From: an uncultured Eubacteriales bacterium
GTDB taxonomy: Bacteria > Bacillota > Clostridia > Lachnospirales > Lachnospiraceae
Direction of reading: 5' to 3'
NCBI GenBank assembly: GCA_900314885.1
Contig: OMWY01000002.1
Coordinates: 1 to 64,000, forward strand
DNA length: 64,000 nt
The notes beneath the pieces were generated by a model. The model was not told where the DNA came from, did no database searches, and saw nothing but the letters and a program-made list of their open reading frames with translations. A program made the translations under genes and the position numbers. Below are positions 43,723 to 52,615 of the stretch, one piece after another. The first letter of the stretch is position 1. The number at the start of each line of letters is the position of its first letter.

Positions 43723-44214
43723 TTGGCTAAGTTTAGGTATCGGATGCAGAACATTTTGAATCTGAAGTATAAGCTTGAGGATCAGCAGAAAATGGTCCTC
43801 GGAGCCGCCCACAGGAAGCTTAATGATGAAGAGGAACGGCTTGTAGAGCTTTACAATGAGAAGGAAGGCTATGCCTCGAGACTTCGCGAGTGCTTTGCGG
43901 GGCTTCTTAACTTCAATGAGATTAAGATGTATCAGAGCGCTTATGTAAATATAGATGACAGGATAGAAAATCAGAAGAAGGCTATCAAGCGGGCGGAAAA
44001 GCAGGTCGAAATCGAGACCGAAAAAATGAGCGAGGCCATGCAGGAGAGAAAGATGCATGAGAAGCTCAGAGAGCATGCCTTTGAGAGATTTAAAGCGGAA
44101 GTCGCGTATGAAGAAAATCAGGCTGTAGACGAGCTCGTGGCATACCAGTATGGTATCCAGGGCAGTCAGGCGGCTGCGGAAAGGAAGGTGGACAATACTC
44201 ATGGCAGCAGATGA
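43723..44214 (+). CDS. fliJ: Flagellar export chaperone FliJ
   Basis: The start is TTG 43723 with AAGGAG 6 bases upstream. The 163-residue protein is almost wholly coiled coil and begins FRYRMQNILNLKYKLEDQQKM, the FliJ pattern. It sits between FliI and the export gate. Its end overlaps the next gene by 14 bases. Confidence 0.9.
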   Translation: MAKFRYRMQNILNLKYKLEDQQKMVLGAAHRKLNDEEERLVELYNEKEGYASRLRECFAGLLNFNEIKMYQSAYVNIDDRIENQKKAIKRAEKQVEIETEKMSEAMQERKMHEKLREHAFERFKAEVAYEENQAVDELVAYQYGIQGSQAAAERKVDNTHGSR

Positions 44215-45052
44215 AGCAGTAGATATGGATGTCGATCTTGGTGATGAAGCCATAGACGACACTGATGATAAAAAGAATAAGAAGAAGGACAAAAAAGGCG
44301 GCAAGTCGGAGGAAAAGGAGGGTACAGGCAGTAAAATATTGTCAGCGCTTATCATACTTCTAATAATCATAATTTGGCTTGCGATCTTCGGAGTCCTTAT
44401 TAAGTACGATGTGGGTGGTTTTGGTTCTACGGTCCTCTATCCGCTGCTTAAGGATGTTCCTTATGTGAACAGGATACTGCCTGAGGTGTCGGACCAGCAG
44501 GCAGCCGAGGAAAACAATTATCCTTATAACAACCTCACAGAGGCTATGGACCGTATAAATGAACTTGAGGCTGAGCTCGCGGCGGCTAAGAGCACAAACG
44601 GAGCTAACGCGAACTATGTGGCGGGACTTCAGGCTGAGGTGAACAGACTCAAGACCTTCGAGCAGAACCAGCTCCAGTTTGAGGCTGAGAAGGATGCCTT
44701 CGACAAGGAGGTTGTCTTCAATGACAAGGCTCCCGATACATCAGAATACCAGAAGTATTACGAGATGATAGATCCGGATAACGCCGCTGAGATTTACAGG
44801 CAGGTTATAGAACAGCAGCAGGTATCGGCTAAAATTCAGGCGGAGGCGGATATGTACGCCGCTATGAAGCCGGCCCAGGCAGCTGCCATATTTAACGGTA
44901 TGAGCGGTGACCTTGATCTCGTTGCTGAGCTCCTTTCCGCTATGGATACCGATACAAGCGGCGCTATCTTAGGTGCCATGGACGCTAACATGGCTGAGAA
45001 GGTAACGAAGAAGATGTACGTGGACGCGAAGAACCTTTATTCAGGATCGTGA
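44201..45052 (+). CDS. MotE/YlxF-like flagellar membrane protein
   Basis: ATG 44201 is preferred over an in-frame GTG-type start at 44150 because it gives a clean acidic and lysine-rich cytoplasmic tail. The 283-residue protein then has one membrane helix (about 46-68), a coiled coil (about 105-175) and a C-terminal MgtE-N-like domain (YAAMKPAQAAAIFNGMSGDLDLVAELLSAMD). This layout matches MotE/YlxF proteins found between fliJ and fliK. Confidence 0.8.
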   Translation: MAADEAVDMDVDLGDEAIDDTDDKKNKKKDKKGGKSEEKEGTGSKILSALIILLIIIIWLAIFGVLIKYDVGGFGSTVLYPLLKDVPYVNRILPEVSDQQAAEENNYPYNNLTEAMDRINELEAELAAAKSTNGANANYVAGLQAEVNRLKTFEQNQLQFEAEKDAFDKEVVFNDKAPDTSEYQKYYEMIDPDNAAEIYRQVIEQQQVSAKIQAEADMYAAMKPAQAAAIFNGMSGDLDLVAELLSAMDTDTSGAILGAMDANMAEKVTKKMYVDAKNLYSGS

Positions 45053-45079
45053 TTTGGCGACATATAAAAATTGTGAAAC

Positions 45080-45138
45080 AAAAGGCTACTCTGATTATAG
45101 GGTAGCCTTTTAAGGTATATAAAATTTATACCTTTTTG
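45080..45138 (+). terminator. Two tandem terminators inside the flagellar cluster
   Basis: The first stem AAAAGGCTAC / GTAGCCTTTT (45080-45089 / 45102-45111) is followed directly by AAGGTATA / TATACCTT (45112-45119 / 45127-45134) and a T run. They end the flgB-motE transcript, at least in part. Confidence 0.8.
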
Positions 45139-45167
45139 TTGACATTTGAAGAAAGATTGCCGATAAT
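45139..45167 (+). promoter_or_regulatory. Sigma-A promoter of the fliK unit
   Basis: A consensus TTGACA (45139-45144), 17 bases, GATAAT (45162-45167), directly behind the tandem terminators and 42 bases before fliK. Confidence 0.8.
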
Positions 45168-45209
45168 AGGTGTGTAACCTAAAACTTCTTTAATGTTTAA
45201 GGAGGCCCT

Positions 45210-46958
45210 ATGGCACAGGTAGATCTTAAGGTGAGATCTGTCAGTGTAAATGTCACGGACATTGGGAGTAACGGCAAGGTTGTAAGCAGAAAAAGCGCTT
45301 CGTTTACAGGAATCTTCGCTAAGGCGAGGACGAACGTAAGCAGCAATACCGATTCTGATACTACAAAAATCGGTACCAAGGCTGTAAGTGTAAATGGCAA
45401 GTCATTTACAACTCAGACAGCCAAGAAGAGTGGAAATGCTGCCGCAACTACCAAGTCAGCGACAAAGACACAGACAGCTAACTCACAGAAGACCTCATCG
45501 GACTCATTAAGGGATGTGTCGGACTCATCTGATACCGCAAACAAGATTAACGGTTCGTCAAAGACGGATGCAAAGATTTCCAATCAGTCCGTTAATGACG
45601 ACAAGAACGATGTGGTTAAGGATGTCGATGATAACTTTTCACCGGTCGATGAGAAGGATGATGGAAATGATGAGACAAGCAAGAGAGCTTCGGAGATATT
45701 TAATGAGCTCTTTACGATGCTTAGTTCCATCGCGGACACATTGGGTATCAACCTGAAGGATGTCACAGACTATGTTAAGAGTGAAAATCTTACATCAGGC
45801 GATCTGCTGGACATAAACAGCTTCAAGATGATAATCGTAGAGACAGATGGTCTTAACGATGTATCGGGGCTGTTAACATCTGAAAAGGGATTTTCTGATC
45901 TCAATTCTATCAGCAATCTGGTAGATAACTTCTTAAATTCAGATGCCATGAAGCAGCTGGAGACCGGAATGACAGAAGGCTCCATCGATGTAGATTCCCT
46001 CTTACAAAATTTCAGTGATGTATTCGACAGAGTTGATGAATTTCTCGAAAAACTCATGGCAATGCTAGACAATGGCCTGTCAGGCAATGAGGCCCTTGAA
46101 CTCTTTACGAGTGGAAAGGCTTCTGAAGCTATGGGTAATCTTGCGGCCTTTGGTACAACAGAGAATGTGAACAGCAAGGCTGAGGACGAGGCAGCAGGCA
46201 CAGCAAAGGACGCTGTCATGGATGTAAATCCTGAGACGGTGGGCTCTGAAGAGGAAGCAAATGCCGGTCAGGAAACGGTTGCGGCTCCTGCTGAGCCGGA
46301 GAACACAAATCAGAGTGGTACTGAGACTAACGCTAATGCTGACGCTGATCCTAATTCGTATTCCAACCTTTTAAACAAGGCATCACAGGAAGCAAGGACA
46401 GGACATACGGATAAGGGGAACGTCACTCTTACCCAGACACAGGCCTTTGCCAATATCGCTCAGTCGGTTGAGGAGCTTACTCAGACCGAAGCCCTTCCTG
46501 CAGGTGTAACTGTTAAGGACATTATGGACCAGATAGAAAGTCAGATAAAGACCATAAAATATCCTGAACGGACGAGTCTCGAGATGGTTCTCCATCCTGA
46601 AAACCTTGGCAAGGTATTTATCAACGTTACAAGCCACGCGGGCGAATTAAAAGCGACATTAATGGTTCAGAATGAGGCGGCGAGAAATGCCCTTCAGAAC
46701 CAGATTGCGGACCTTAAGCTCCAGTTTGAGAACCAGGGCCTCAAGGTAGATAATGTCGAGGTAATGCTCGCTAATGAGGGATTTTTCAACAACAACGGAC
46801 AGAGCGGACAGGGTGCCGACACGCAGAGCAATAACCACAGAAGAAGGGTCTTTAATCCTGACGCCGGGGTATCATTTACAGATACTGTTTCAACCGAAGA
46901 GGCAAACGAGGCCTATACCGGAGAAGATGTGGGGAACAGCGTGAACCTTTCCGCTTAG
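45210..46958 (+). CDS. fliK: Flagellar hook-length control protein FliK
   Basis: The 582-residue protein has a long disordered N-terminal part rich in Ser, Thr, Lys, Asn and Asp (about 1-160), a helical middle, and the conserved FliK C-terminal domain (SLEMVLHPENLGKVFINVTSHAGELKATLMVQNEAARNALQNQI). It measures hook length and triggers the export switch through FlhB. GGAGG lies 7 bases before the start. Confidence 0.92.
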   Translation: MAQVDLKVRSVSVNVTDIGSNGKVVSRKSASFTGIFAKARTNVSSNTDSDTTKIGTKAVSVNGKSFTTQTAKKSGNAAATTKSATKTQTANSQKTSSDSLRDVSDSSDTANKINGSSKTDAKISNQSVNDDKNDVVKDVDDNFSPVDEKDDGNDETSKRASEIFNELFTMLSSIADTLGINLKDVTDYVKSENLTSGDLLDINSFKMIIVETDGLNDVSGLLTSEKGFSDLNSISNLVDNFLNSDAMKQLETGMTEGSIDVDSLLQNFSDVFDRVDEFLEKLMAMLDNGLSGNEALELFTSGKASEAMGNLAAFGTTENVNSKAEDEAAGTAKDAVMDVNPETVGSEEEANAGQETVAAPAEPENTNQSGTETNANADADPNSYSNLLNKASQEARTGHTDKGNVTLTQTQAFANIAQSVEELTQTEALPAGVTVKDIMDQIESQIKTIKYPERTSLEMVLHPENLGKVFINVTSHAGELKATLMVQNEAARNALQNQIADLKLQFENQGLKVDNVEVMLANEGFFNNNGQSGQGADTQSNNHRRRVFNPDAGVSFTDTVSTEEANEAYTGEDVGNSVNLSA

Positions 46959-46973
46959 TGAGGTAATTAATTC

Positions 46974-47768
46974 ATGGCAGCAACTATAACTTCAGATTAT
47001 ACAACTGTGAAGACCGAAAATGGTCTTGAAGCTAAAGTCTCAAATGGCAAAATAACAAAGAACGAGACTACTACTCAGAAGACGGCTGATGAGATGAATT
47101 CTCTTGGCAAGGAAAGCTTCCTCACTCTTCTCTGCGCCCAGATGCAGTATCAGGATCCTCTTGAGCCTGAGCAGAACACTGAGTGGATCAGCCAGCTCGC
47201 TACGTATTCATCTCTTGAGCAGATGACTAACCTTAACCAGACTGTAAATAATTCCCAGGCTTATGGCTTTATTGGAAAGAATGTCCTTGTTAAGGATTCA
47301 TCAACAGCCGGTGACACATATGTGACGGGTAAGGTTGATTATGTAACACTAAAGGATAGCAAGGCCTATGTAAATATCAACGGAAGCGACTATTTAGCTG
47401 AGAAGGTAGAGCAGGTTATCGGAGATGAGTACCTTGCTAAGATGCTTCCAAGTGTTGATAAGCAGAACATAGAGTATACGAAGGGAAATACAAATACTCT
47501 TGCCATAAAGGTAAATCTTGGAAGCGATGAGGGTAAGGCCGAGGGCATAGCTCTTACGATTGACGGAAACGTAGTCGACAAGAAATATGTTAAGGTTTCA
47601 AGCGGCGGTATAGCGACCCTTTCGTCAGAAGCATTAAAGGATCTTGATACCGGAGACCACAAGATAGGTGTTAAATTCTCAAATAAGTTTAATACCGAGG
47701 TCGATGACGCTATAACACTCACTGTGAAGGAAGCCAAGGAAGACTCAGAGACTACAAAAACGGAGTAA
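46974..47768 (+). CDS. flgD: Flagellar hook scaffolding protein FlgD
   Basis: The 264-residue protein has the FlgD N-terminus (LGKESFLTLLCAQMQYQDPLEPEQNTEWISQLATYSSLEQMTNL). A beta-rich middle follows, then a FlgD Ig-like part ending DTGDHKIGVKFSN. It caps the growing hook. The order fliK-flgD-flgE is standard. Confidence 0.95.
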   Translation: MAATITSDYTTVKTENGLEAKVSNGKITKNETTTQKTADEMNSLGKESFLTLLCAQMQYQDPLEPEQNTEWISQLATYSSLEQMTNLNQTVNNSQAYGFIGKNVLVKDSSTAGDTYVTGKVDYVTLKDSKAYVNINGSDYLAEKVEQVIGDEYLAKMLPSVDKQNIEYTKGNTNTLAIKVNLGSDEGKAEGIALTIDGNVVDKKYVKVSSGGIATLSSEALKDLDTGDHKIGVKFSNKFNTEVDDAITLTVKEAKEDSETTKTE

Positions 47769-47772
47769 ATAA

Positions 47773-48174
47773 ATGATAATAAATGGCAGCGATCTTCTAA
47801 ATACATCCGCTGCCCTTGAGAGAACAAAAATCTTAAAGGAAGCGGAGAGGTCCGGAGCGTTAGTATCGGCGAGCGGTACATCTTTTAAGGATATACTGAC
47901 GCAGACAGTGAAGGATCAGAGCACGGATGCTCTTAGGTTCTCAAAACACGCGAACGAGAGGCTGTCTCAGAGAAATATTGCTCTCTCGAGCGACCAGCTA
48001 AACCGCCTCTCAGGCGGTGCCGAAAAGGCGCGCGCGAAGGGAATAAACGAATCACTCATCGTGGTTGACAATCTCGCTTTTATAGTGAATGTCAAAAATA
48101 ACACAGTTATAACCGCGGTAGGCGATGACGATAACAAGACATTTACAAATATAGACGGCGCAGTTTTTAACTGA
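47773..48174 (+). CDS. Flagellar operon protein, TIGR02530 type
   Basis: The 133-residue protein has the typical core FSKHANERLSQRNIALSSDQLNRLSGGAEKARAKGINESLIVVDNLAFIVNVKNNTVITAV. It is found in Firmicutes between flgD and flgE. The family has no firmly established biochemical role; position suggests hook assembly. Confidence 0.88.
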   Translation: MIINGSDLLNTSAALERTKILKEAERSGALVSASGTSFKDILTQTVKDQSTDALRFSKHANERLSQRNIALSSDQLNRLSGGAEKARAKGINESLIVVDNLAFIVNVKNNTVITAVGDDDNKTFTNIDGAVFN

Positions 48175-48204
48175 CGCCAAATACAAAACCGGAGGACTAA
48201 TATT

Positions 48205-49767
48205 ATGATGCGTTCACTGTTCTCTGGTGTAGCCGGACTTAAGACTCACCAGACAAGGATGGATGTTATAGGTAACAATATAGCGAATGTAAATACTGCC
48301 GGATTCAAGGCCAGCAACGTAGTATTCGCGGATGTGTTCTATCAGACCACACAGTCTGCTTCAGGCGCTAACAAGGATACAAATACCGGTGGTATCGATC
48401 CTAAGCAGATAGGTCTTGGCTCAGCCGTAAACGCTATAAGTAAAAACATAGGCGAGTCAGGCGGCTCCCAGACCACGAACAATGCCTTTGACTGCATGAT
48501 TACCGGTTCTAACTTCTTCGTAGTTAAGAACAACCAGGGTACCCTCTTCACGAAGGCGGGACATTTCACAACAGACGCCGATGGTACTCTCGTAACACCT
48601 GATGGCGCAAAGGTTCAGGGCTGGATGGCGACACAGGATACAAAAACAAAACAGATGGTTATTAATCCTAAGGCTGTAGAGGATCTTACCATCATGTCAG
48701 CGACAAATGCCTACTGCGAGCCTGAGGCGACAACTGAGACCTACTTATCGGGAAATATAGATAAGAATGATACTCAGGTAAAGAATGATGGCAGGAATTT
48801 CCAGATAAACTTCTACGACAGGCTTGGATATGAATATACCGCTAAGTTTAAGATGGTTCAGTCAAGCAAGGCGGAAAATTCTTACTATTGCTACCTGACT
48901 GATATTGTTCATGAGGGAAATTCTATCTTCTGCACTAAAGACAGCACTACCGGTAATTATATAGAAAATTCAGATAAAACTAATGGGAAAACCATGCCTA
49001 ATGTAAGTATTACTGAATATGATAATACAGAAAAGCATGGAAAAGAAACTCCAGCGAAGAATGAGGTTACAGTAGACCCATCTACTGGCGCACTCACATT
49101 TAATACAGTTCCTGCTTTTCAGCTTGTCTTTAATAACAGAACGGGTAAATTTAATACAATATCCGTAAAAAAAGCTAAAGCCAATACTACAGGGAAAGAC
49201 GGAGATGGACATGACGGAAGCTTAGCTACTGCCGGTGCCGAAATATCTAAGGTATGGTTGAACATAGCAGATACTGATAATACCAAGGATGCCTACGAGA
49301 GTGTCGCTATCGACCTTTCCCCTCTCACCATGTACGCGAACTCTGATTCTACGTCTATCGAGTCGACCATGGGCGATACAAGTGGCAACAACAAGGGCTG
49401 CACCAAGGGTACCATGACCGGCACATCTATCGACCAGTCCGGTAAGATTTACGGTAACTACGACAATGGCAAGCAGAAGCTCTTAGCCCAGATAGCTACG
49501 ACAGCCTTTAAGAACCCGGGCGGTCTCGAAGCGGTCGGTACCAGCTACTTCAAGCAGACCCAGAACTCAGGTACCTTCGATGGAATTGGTAAGGATGTTA
49601 CGGCTGCCGGAGGCAAGATCAGTACCGGTATGCTCGAAATGAGTAATGTCGACCTGGCGGGCCAGTTCACTGATATGATTACAACCCAGCGTGGTTTCCA
49701 GGCGAACTCACGTATCATAACAGTATCGGATACCCTCCTTGAGGAACTTGTAAATCTCAAGAGATAA
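48205..49767 (+). CDS. flgE: Flagellar hook protein FlgE
   Basis: The 520-residue protein has the N-terminal GVAGLKTHQTRMDVIGNNIANVNTAGFKASNVVF and C-terminal SNVDLAGQFTDMITTQRGFQANSRIITVSDTLLEELVNLKR of hook proteins. The outer domain holds five cysteines (in FDCMITG, AYCEP, YYCYL, IFCTKD, KGCTKG), which is unusual. The DNA at about 48900-49220, encoding the exposed domain, is more A+T-rich than the flanks. Confidence 0.95.
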   Translation: MMRSLFSGVAGLKTHQTRMDVIGNNIANVNTAGFKASNVVFADVFYQTTQSASGANKDTNTGGIDPKQIGLGSAVNAISKNIGESGGSQTTNNAFDCMITGSNFFVVKNNQGTLFTKAGHFTTDADGTLVTPDGAKVQGWMATQDTKTKQMVINPKAVEDLTIMSATNAYCEPEATTETYLSGNIDKNDTQVKNDGRNFQINFYDRLGYEYTAKFKMVQSSKAENSYYCYLTDIVHEGNSIFCTKDSTTGNYIENSDKTNGKTMPNVSITEYDNTEKHGKETPAKNEVTVDPSTGALTFNTVPAFQLVFNNRTGKFNTISVKKAKANTTGKDGDGHDGSLATAGAEISKVWLNIADTDNTKDAYESVAIDLSPLTMYANSDSTSIESTMGDTSGNNKGCTKGTMTGTSIDQSGKIYGNYDNGKQKLLAQIATTAFKNPGGLEAVGTSYFKQTQNSGTFDGIGKDVTAAGGKISTGMLEMSNVDLAGQFTDMITTQRGFQANSRIITVSDTLLEELVNLKR

Positions 49768-49789
49768 TGATACATAATATCTAAAACGT

Positions 49790-49834
49790 AAAGCGCGTAA
49801 GCTTTTCTCACGGAAGGCTTGCGTGCTTTCTTTT
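49790..49834 (+). terminator. Terminator after flgE
   Basis: A 13-bp stem (49790-49802 / 49817-49829) with two G-T wobbles, 14-base loop and CTTTT tail. Confidence 0.78.
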
Positions 49835-49883
49835 CGTTTCCAAAAAAATTCGTAAATCCTATTAAAAAAATTTCAGATAAGGG

Positions 49884-49913
49884 TTGAAATAAAGAATACA
49901 ATTGAGTTATAAT
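49884..49913 (+). promoter_or_regulatory. Sigma-A-type promoter of flbD-motA-motB-fliL
   Basis: TTGAAA (49884-49889), 18 bases, perfect TATAAT (49908-49913), 52 bases before flbD. Confidence 0.7.
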
Positions 49914-49965
49914 AACTGTGGCTAAATAAAGTCTTTTTAATGTTTGTGCTTTTCATGGAGGCGGT

Positions 49966-50172
49966 ATGATTGATGTTACGAGAATGAATGGTCTTCCCAT
50001 AACCATTAACGCGGACCTGATAGAGTCCGTGGACGAGGTTCCGGACACTGTTATCATTCTGACTACAGGGAAACGCATAATGGTTAAGGAGACCAGAGAA
50101 GAGATAAAGGACCTTGTGATGAAGTATAAGCACTCGATCGCGACCGGTGCTTTCTTTAACGAAGACTCTTAA
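49966..50172 (+). CDS. flbD: Flagellar protein FlbD/SwrD
   Basis: The 68-residue protein MIDVTRMNGLPITINADLIESVDEVPDT... matches the small FlbD/SwrD family, which in Bacillus raises motor power for swarming and lies just before motA/motB or fliL. The start has GGAGG 4 bases upstream. Confidence 0.92.
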   Translation: MIDVTRMNGLPITINADLIESVDEVPDTVIILTTGKRIMVKETREEIKDLVMKYKHSIATGAFFNEDS

Positions 50173-50212
50173 GCCTCTCGTATATGAATAATGTTTAGAG
50201 GAGGACACAGTT

Positions 50213-51016
50213 TTGGATATAGCTACTCTTATAGGTCTGGTCGGAGCCATGGGACTCATGGCCTATTCTATCATGATGGACGATCCTGCCGCTATCAACG
50301 GCTTTATTCATGTGCCGTCAGCCATGATTACCTTCGGTGGCGCGCTCATGTGTACCCTGGCAGCGGAGAAGGATATTAAGTCTCTCGTTGAGGACCTTAA
50401 GTCCATACAGAAGGTTTTGAAACCTGTCAATTTTAACCAGGCGGAAACCATTAAGAACATCATAAACCTCTCGAACGTAGCCCGTAAGGATGGTCTCCTT
50501 GCCCTTGAGGAAGCGAGCGCAGGTATAGATGATCCATTCCTTAAGAAGGGCATACTTCTTATAGTCGATGGTACTGACCCGGAGCTTGTAAGAAGCATCC
50601 TTGAGACTGAGATATCATGTATAGAGGACCGGCATAAGGCTAAGGCAGCCTTCTGGGATAACTTAGGTCTTTCAGGTCCTGCCTGGGGTATGATCGGTAC
50701 CCTTATCGGACTTATCAACATGCTTAAGAACCTCTCGGATCCTAGCTCCATCGGACCGTCCATGTCGGTCGCTCTCATAACCACATTCTATGGCTCGATC
50801 CTCGCTAACTGGCTCTGTACTCCCGTTGCCAGTAAGCTAAAGGCTAACAGCGCCGAGGAGATAGCCCTTAAGACGGTTCAGGTAGAAGGTATTCTTTCCA
50901 TACAGGCAGGCGAGAACCCTCGTGTAATCGAGGAGAAGCTTAAGAGTTTCCTTACACCTGCTGATCGTGAGCAGTTCAGTGAAAACGCGGAAGGCGGCGA
51001 AGGCGGTGAGAAATAA
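50213..51016 (+). CDS. motA: Flagellar stator protein MotA
   Basis: The start is TTG 50213 with GAGGAGG 7 bases upstream. The 267-residue protein has four membrane helices, the cytoplasmic loop between helices 2 and 3 with charged residues (ISCIEDRHKAKAAFWDNLG) and the helix-3/4 motif GPAWGMIGTLIGLINMLKNL. It forms the ion channel with MotB. It overlaps motB by one base. Confidence 0.95.
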   Translation: MDIATLIGLVGAMGLMAYSIMMDDPAAINGFIHVPSAMITFGGALMCTLAAEKDIKSLVEDLKSIQKVLKPVNFNQAETIKNIINLSNVARKDGLLALEEASAGIDDPFLKKGILLIVDGTDPELVRSILETEISCIEDRHKAKAAFWDNLGLSGPAWGMIGTLIGLINMLKNLSDPSSIGPSMSVALITTFYGSILANWLCTPVASKLKANSAEEIALKTVQVEGILSIQAGENPRVIEEKLKSFLTPADREQFSENAEGGEGGEK

Positions 51017-51996
51017 TGGCGAGAAAGAAGAAGCCTGAAGAAGGCAAGGCTTTCCCACTGTGGCAATCAACGTTCTCTGACCTTATGAACCTGCTGCTAT
51101 GCTTCTTCGTATTGCTCTTCTCTATGAGCTCTGTTGATTCGGCGAAGTATGATCAGCTCGTTCAGTCACTTAACTCCACCTTTTCCATTATGGCGGGCGG
51201 AGCGCAGTCGCAGGATATGGGAATCCTTATATCAAGCGGTATCAGTCAGTTAAACCAGTTAAACCAGTATTATACAAACCTTGGCGCTGAGAATACGTCA
51301 AATGAAGATGGTCACAAGGGTGGCTCCGGCAAGTCAAACCAGGGCAACTCAGATGACCCTGATTCGACGGCTACAGCGTCAGGCGGCGCCATAAATAACG
51401 ATAATTCCTCCGGTTCCGCCATTAACAGCAATACAGCTTCGGGAGCCGCTGTTACGACCGGAAGCGCGATTAGTCAGGAAGCATCAACCGAGTCCGCCAT
51501 AGCCGAATATCAGAAGGAACTTCAGGCAGCGGCGGAAGCGAACTATGACAAGGTTTCCGAGCTCATGGAGCTCTACAAGCTCGATGAGAATGCCGACATA
51601 AATATGGACAGCATGTACAATTACGTCGGCATCAATATAAACGGCGCCTTCCTCTTTGATTCGGGTTCGGCTGACCTGAAGCCCGGAGCGGACAAGATAC
51701 TTAAGAAGGCAGCGAGAATTCTTAAGTCATTTAAGGGTTCTACCATTGTCATAGAAGGACATACCGATAATGTTCCGCAGACGGATATCTACCGTTACAA
51801 GAATAACCTTTGGCTATCGAGCGCGAGAGCGTGCACGGTGCTTGAGTATCTTGTAAATGAGGGCGGACTTGACGCATCGACCATGTCCGCGAGCGGCAAG
51901 GGCGAATATGACCCTATTGCTTCTAACAAGACCGCTGAGGGACGTCAGAAGAACAGACGCGTTGAGATCAAGATCTATAATAAAGTCGGAAATTAA
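51016..51996 (+). CDS. motB: Flagellar stator protein MotB
   Basis: The 326-residue protein has one N-terminal helix with the ion-carrying aspartate D22 in WQSTFSDLMNLLLCFFVLLFS. A linker of about 75 residues of Ser, Gly, Asn, Ala and Thr (about 90-160) follows. The OmpA-like peptidoglycan-binding domain is at the end (VIEGHTDNVPQTDIYRYKNN, GKGEYDPIASNKTAEGRQKNRRVEI). The linker is unusually long and repetitive for MotB. Confidence 0.95.
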   Translation: MARKKKPEEGKAFPLWQSTFSDLMNLLLCFFVLLFSMSSVDSAKYDQLVQSLNSTFSIMAGGAQSQDMGILISSGISQLNQLNQYYTNLGAENTSNEDGHKGGSGKSNQGNSDDPDSTATASGGAINNDNSSGSAINSNTASGAAVTTGSAISQEASTESAIAEYQKELQAAAEANYDKVSELMELYKLDENADINMDSMYNYVGININGAFLFDSGSADLKPGADKILKKAARILKSFKGSTIVIEGHTDNVPQTDIYRYKNNLWLSSARACTVLEYLVNEGGLDASTMSASGKGEYDPIASNKTAEGRQKNRRVEIKIYNKVGN

Positions 51997-52021
51997 TATT
52001 TCCATATAAAAGGAGAAAGCC

Positions 52022-52537
52022 ATGAAGAAGAACATGCTTACCATTGTGGCGATAGCGCTTTCATTTATAAATGTCGTGCTGACCGCCGTCATCGTGTTCT
52101 CGGTAGTTCCTACCATGCAGAAGACGAACAGCCTGATAACCCAGGTTGCGAGCATTATAGACCTTGAGGTCTCCGGTTCCGATACGGGCCAGAAGACTGT
52201 GAATATAGCCGACCTCGATACGGTTGCCTATACTAACGCCCTTACTATAAACCTCAAGTCTACGGACGGGGATGACGCTAACCACTACGCCGTTGTAGAT
52301 CAGATTATCCTTTACCTCGATAAGACGGCCAAGGATTATTCAACCATACAGCCTAGCATGGCTAACTTCGAAGGTAAGGTAGATGAGATAGTCACGAACC
52401 AGCTGAGCCAGTATACCAAGGATGAGGTAAATAATAACCGCGAGGCTATTAAGAACGCCATACTTACTTCTATCCAGGAACAATTTGGTACAGAGACCAT
52501 AGTGGATGTTTCACTCAAGAATTTAAGATCGCAGTAA
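52022..52537 (+). CDS. fliL: Flagellar basal-body-associated protein FliL
   Basis: The 171-residue protein has an N-terminal membrane helix (about 7-30) and a soluble part with the FliL end NNREAIKNAILTSIQEQFGTETIVDVSLKNLRSQ. It surrounds the stator. Position before fliM supports the call. Confidence 0.85.
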   Translation: MKKNMLTIVAIALSFINVVLTAVIVFSVVPTMQKTNSLITQVASIIDLEVSGSDTGQKTVNIADLDTVAYTNALTINLKSTDGDDANHYAVVDQIILYLDKTAKDYSTIQPSMANFEGKVDEIVTNQLSQYTKDEVNNNREAIKNAILTSIQEQFGTETIVDVSLKNLRSQ

Positions 52538-52560
52538 GATGGATTTTACGATAAAAAAGG

Positions 52561-52589
52561 TTGTTTTTTGATAGTTGATAATATATAAT
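52561..52589 (+). promoter_or_regulatory. Sigma-A-type promoter before fliM
   Basis: TTGTTT (52561-52566), 17 bases, perfect TATAAT (52584-52589), 26 bases before the fliM start codon. Confidence 0.6.
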
Positions 52590-52615
52590 AAATGGTGTCA
52601 GGATGGTAAAATGTT

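Noticed and set aside
43549..44370. 273-residue open frame on the minus strand
   Set aside because: It lies opposite fliI, fliJ and the MotE-like gene and is rich in Ser, Leu and Phe as expected for an antisense shadow of Glu/Lys-rich genes.
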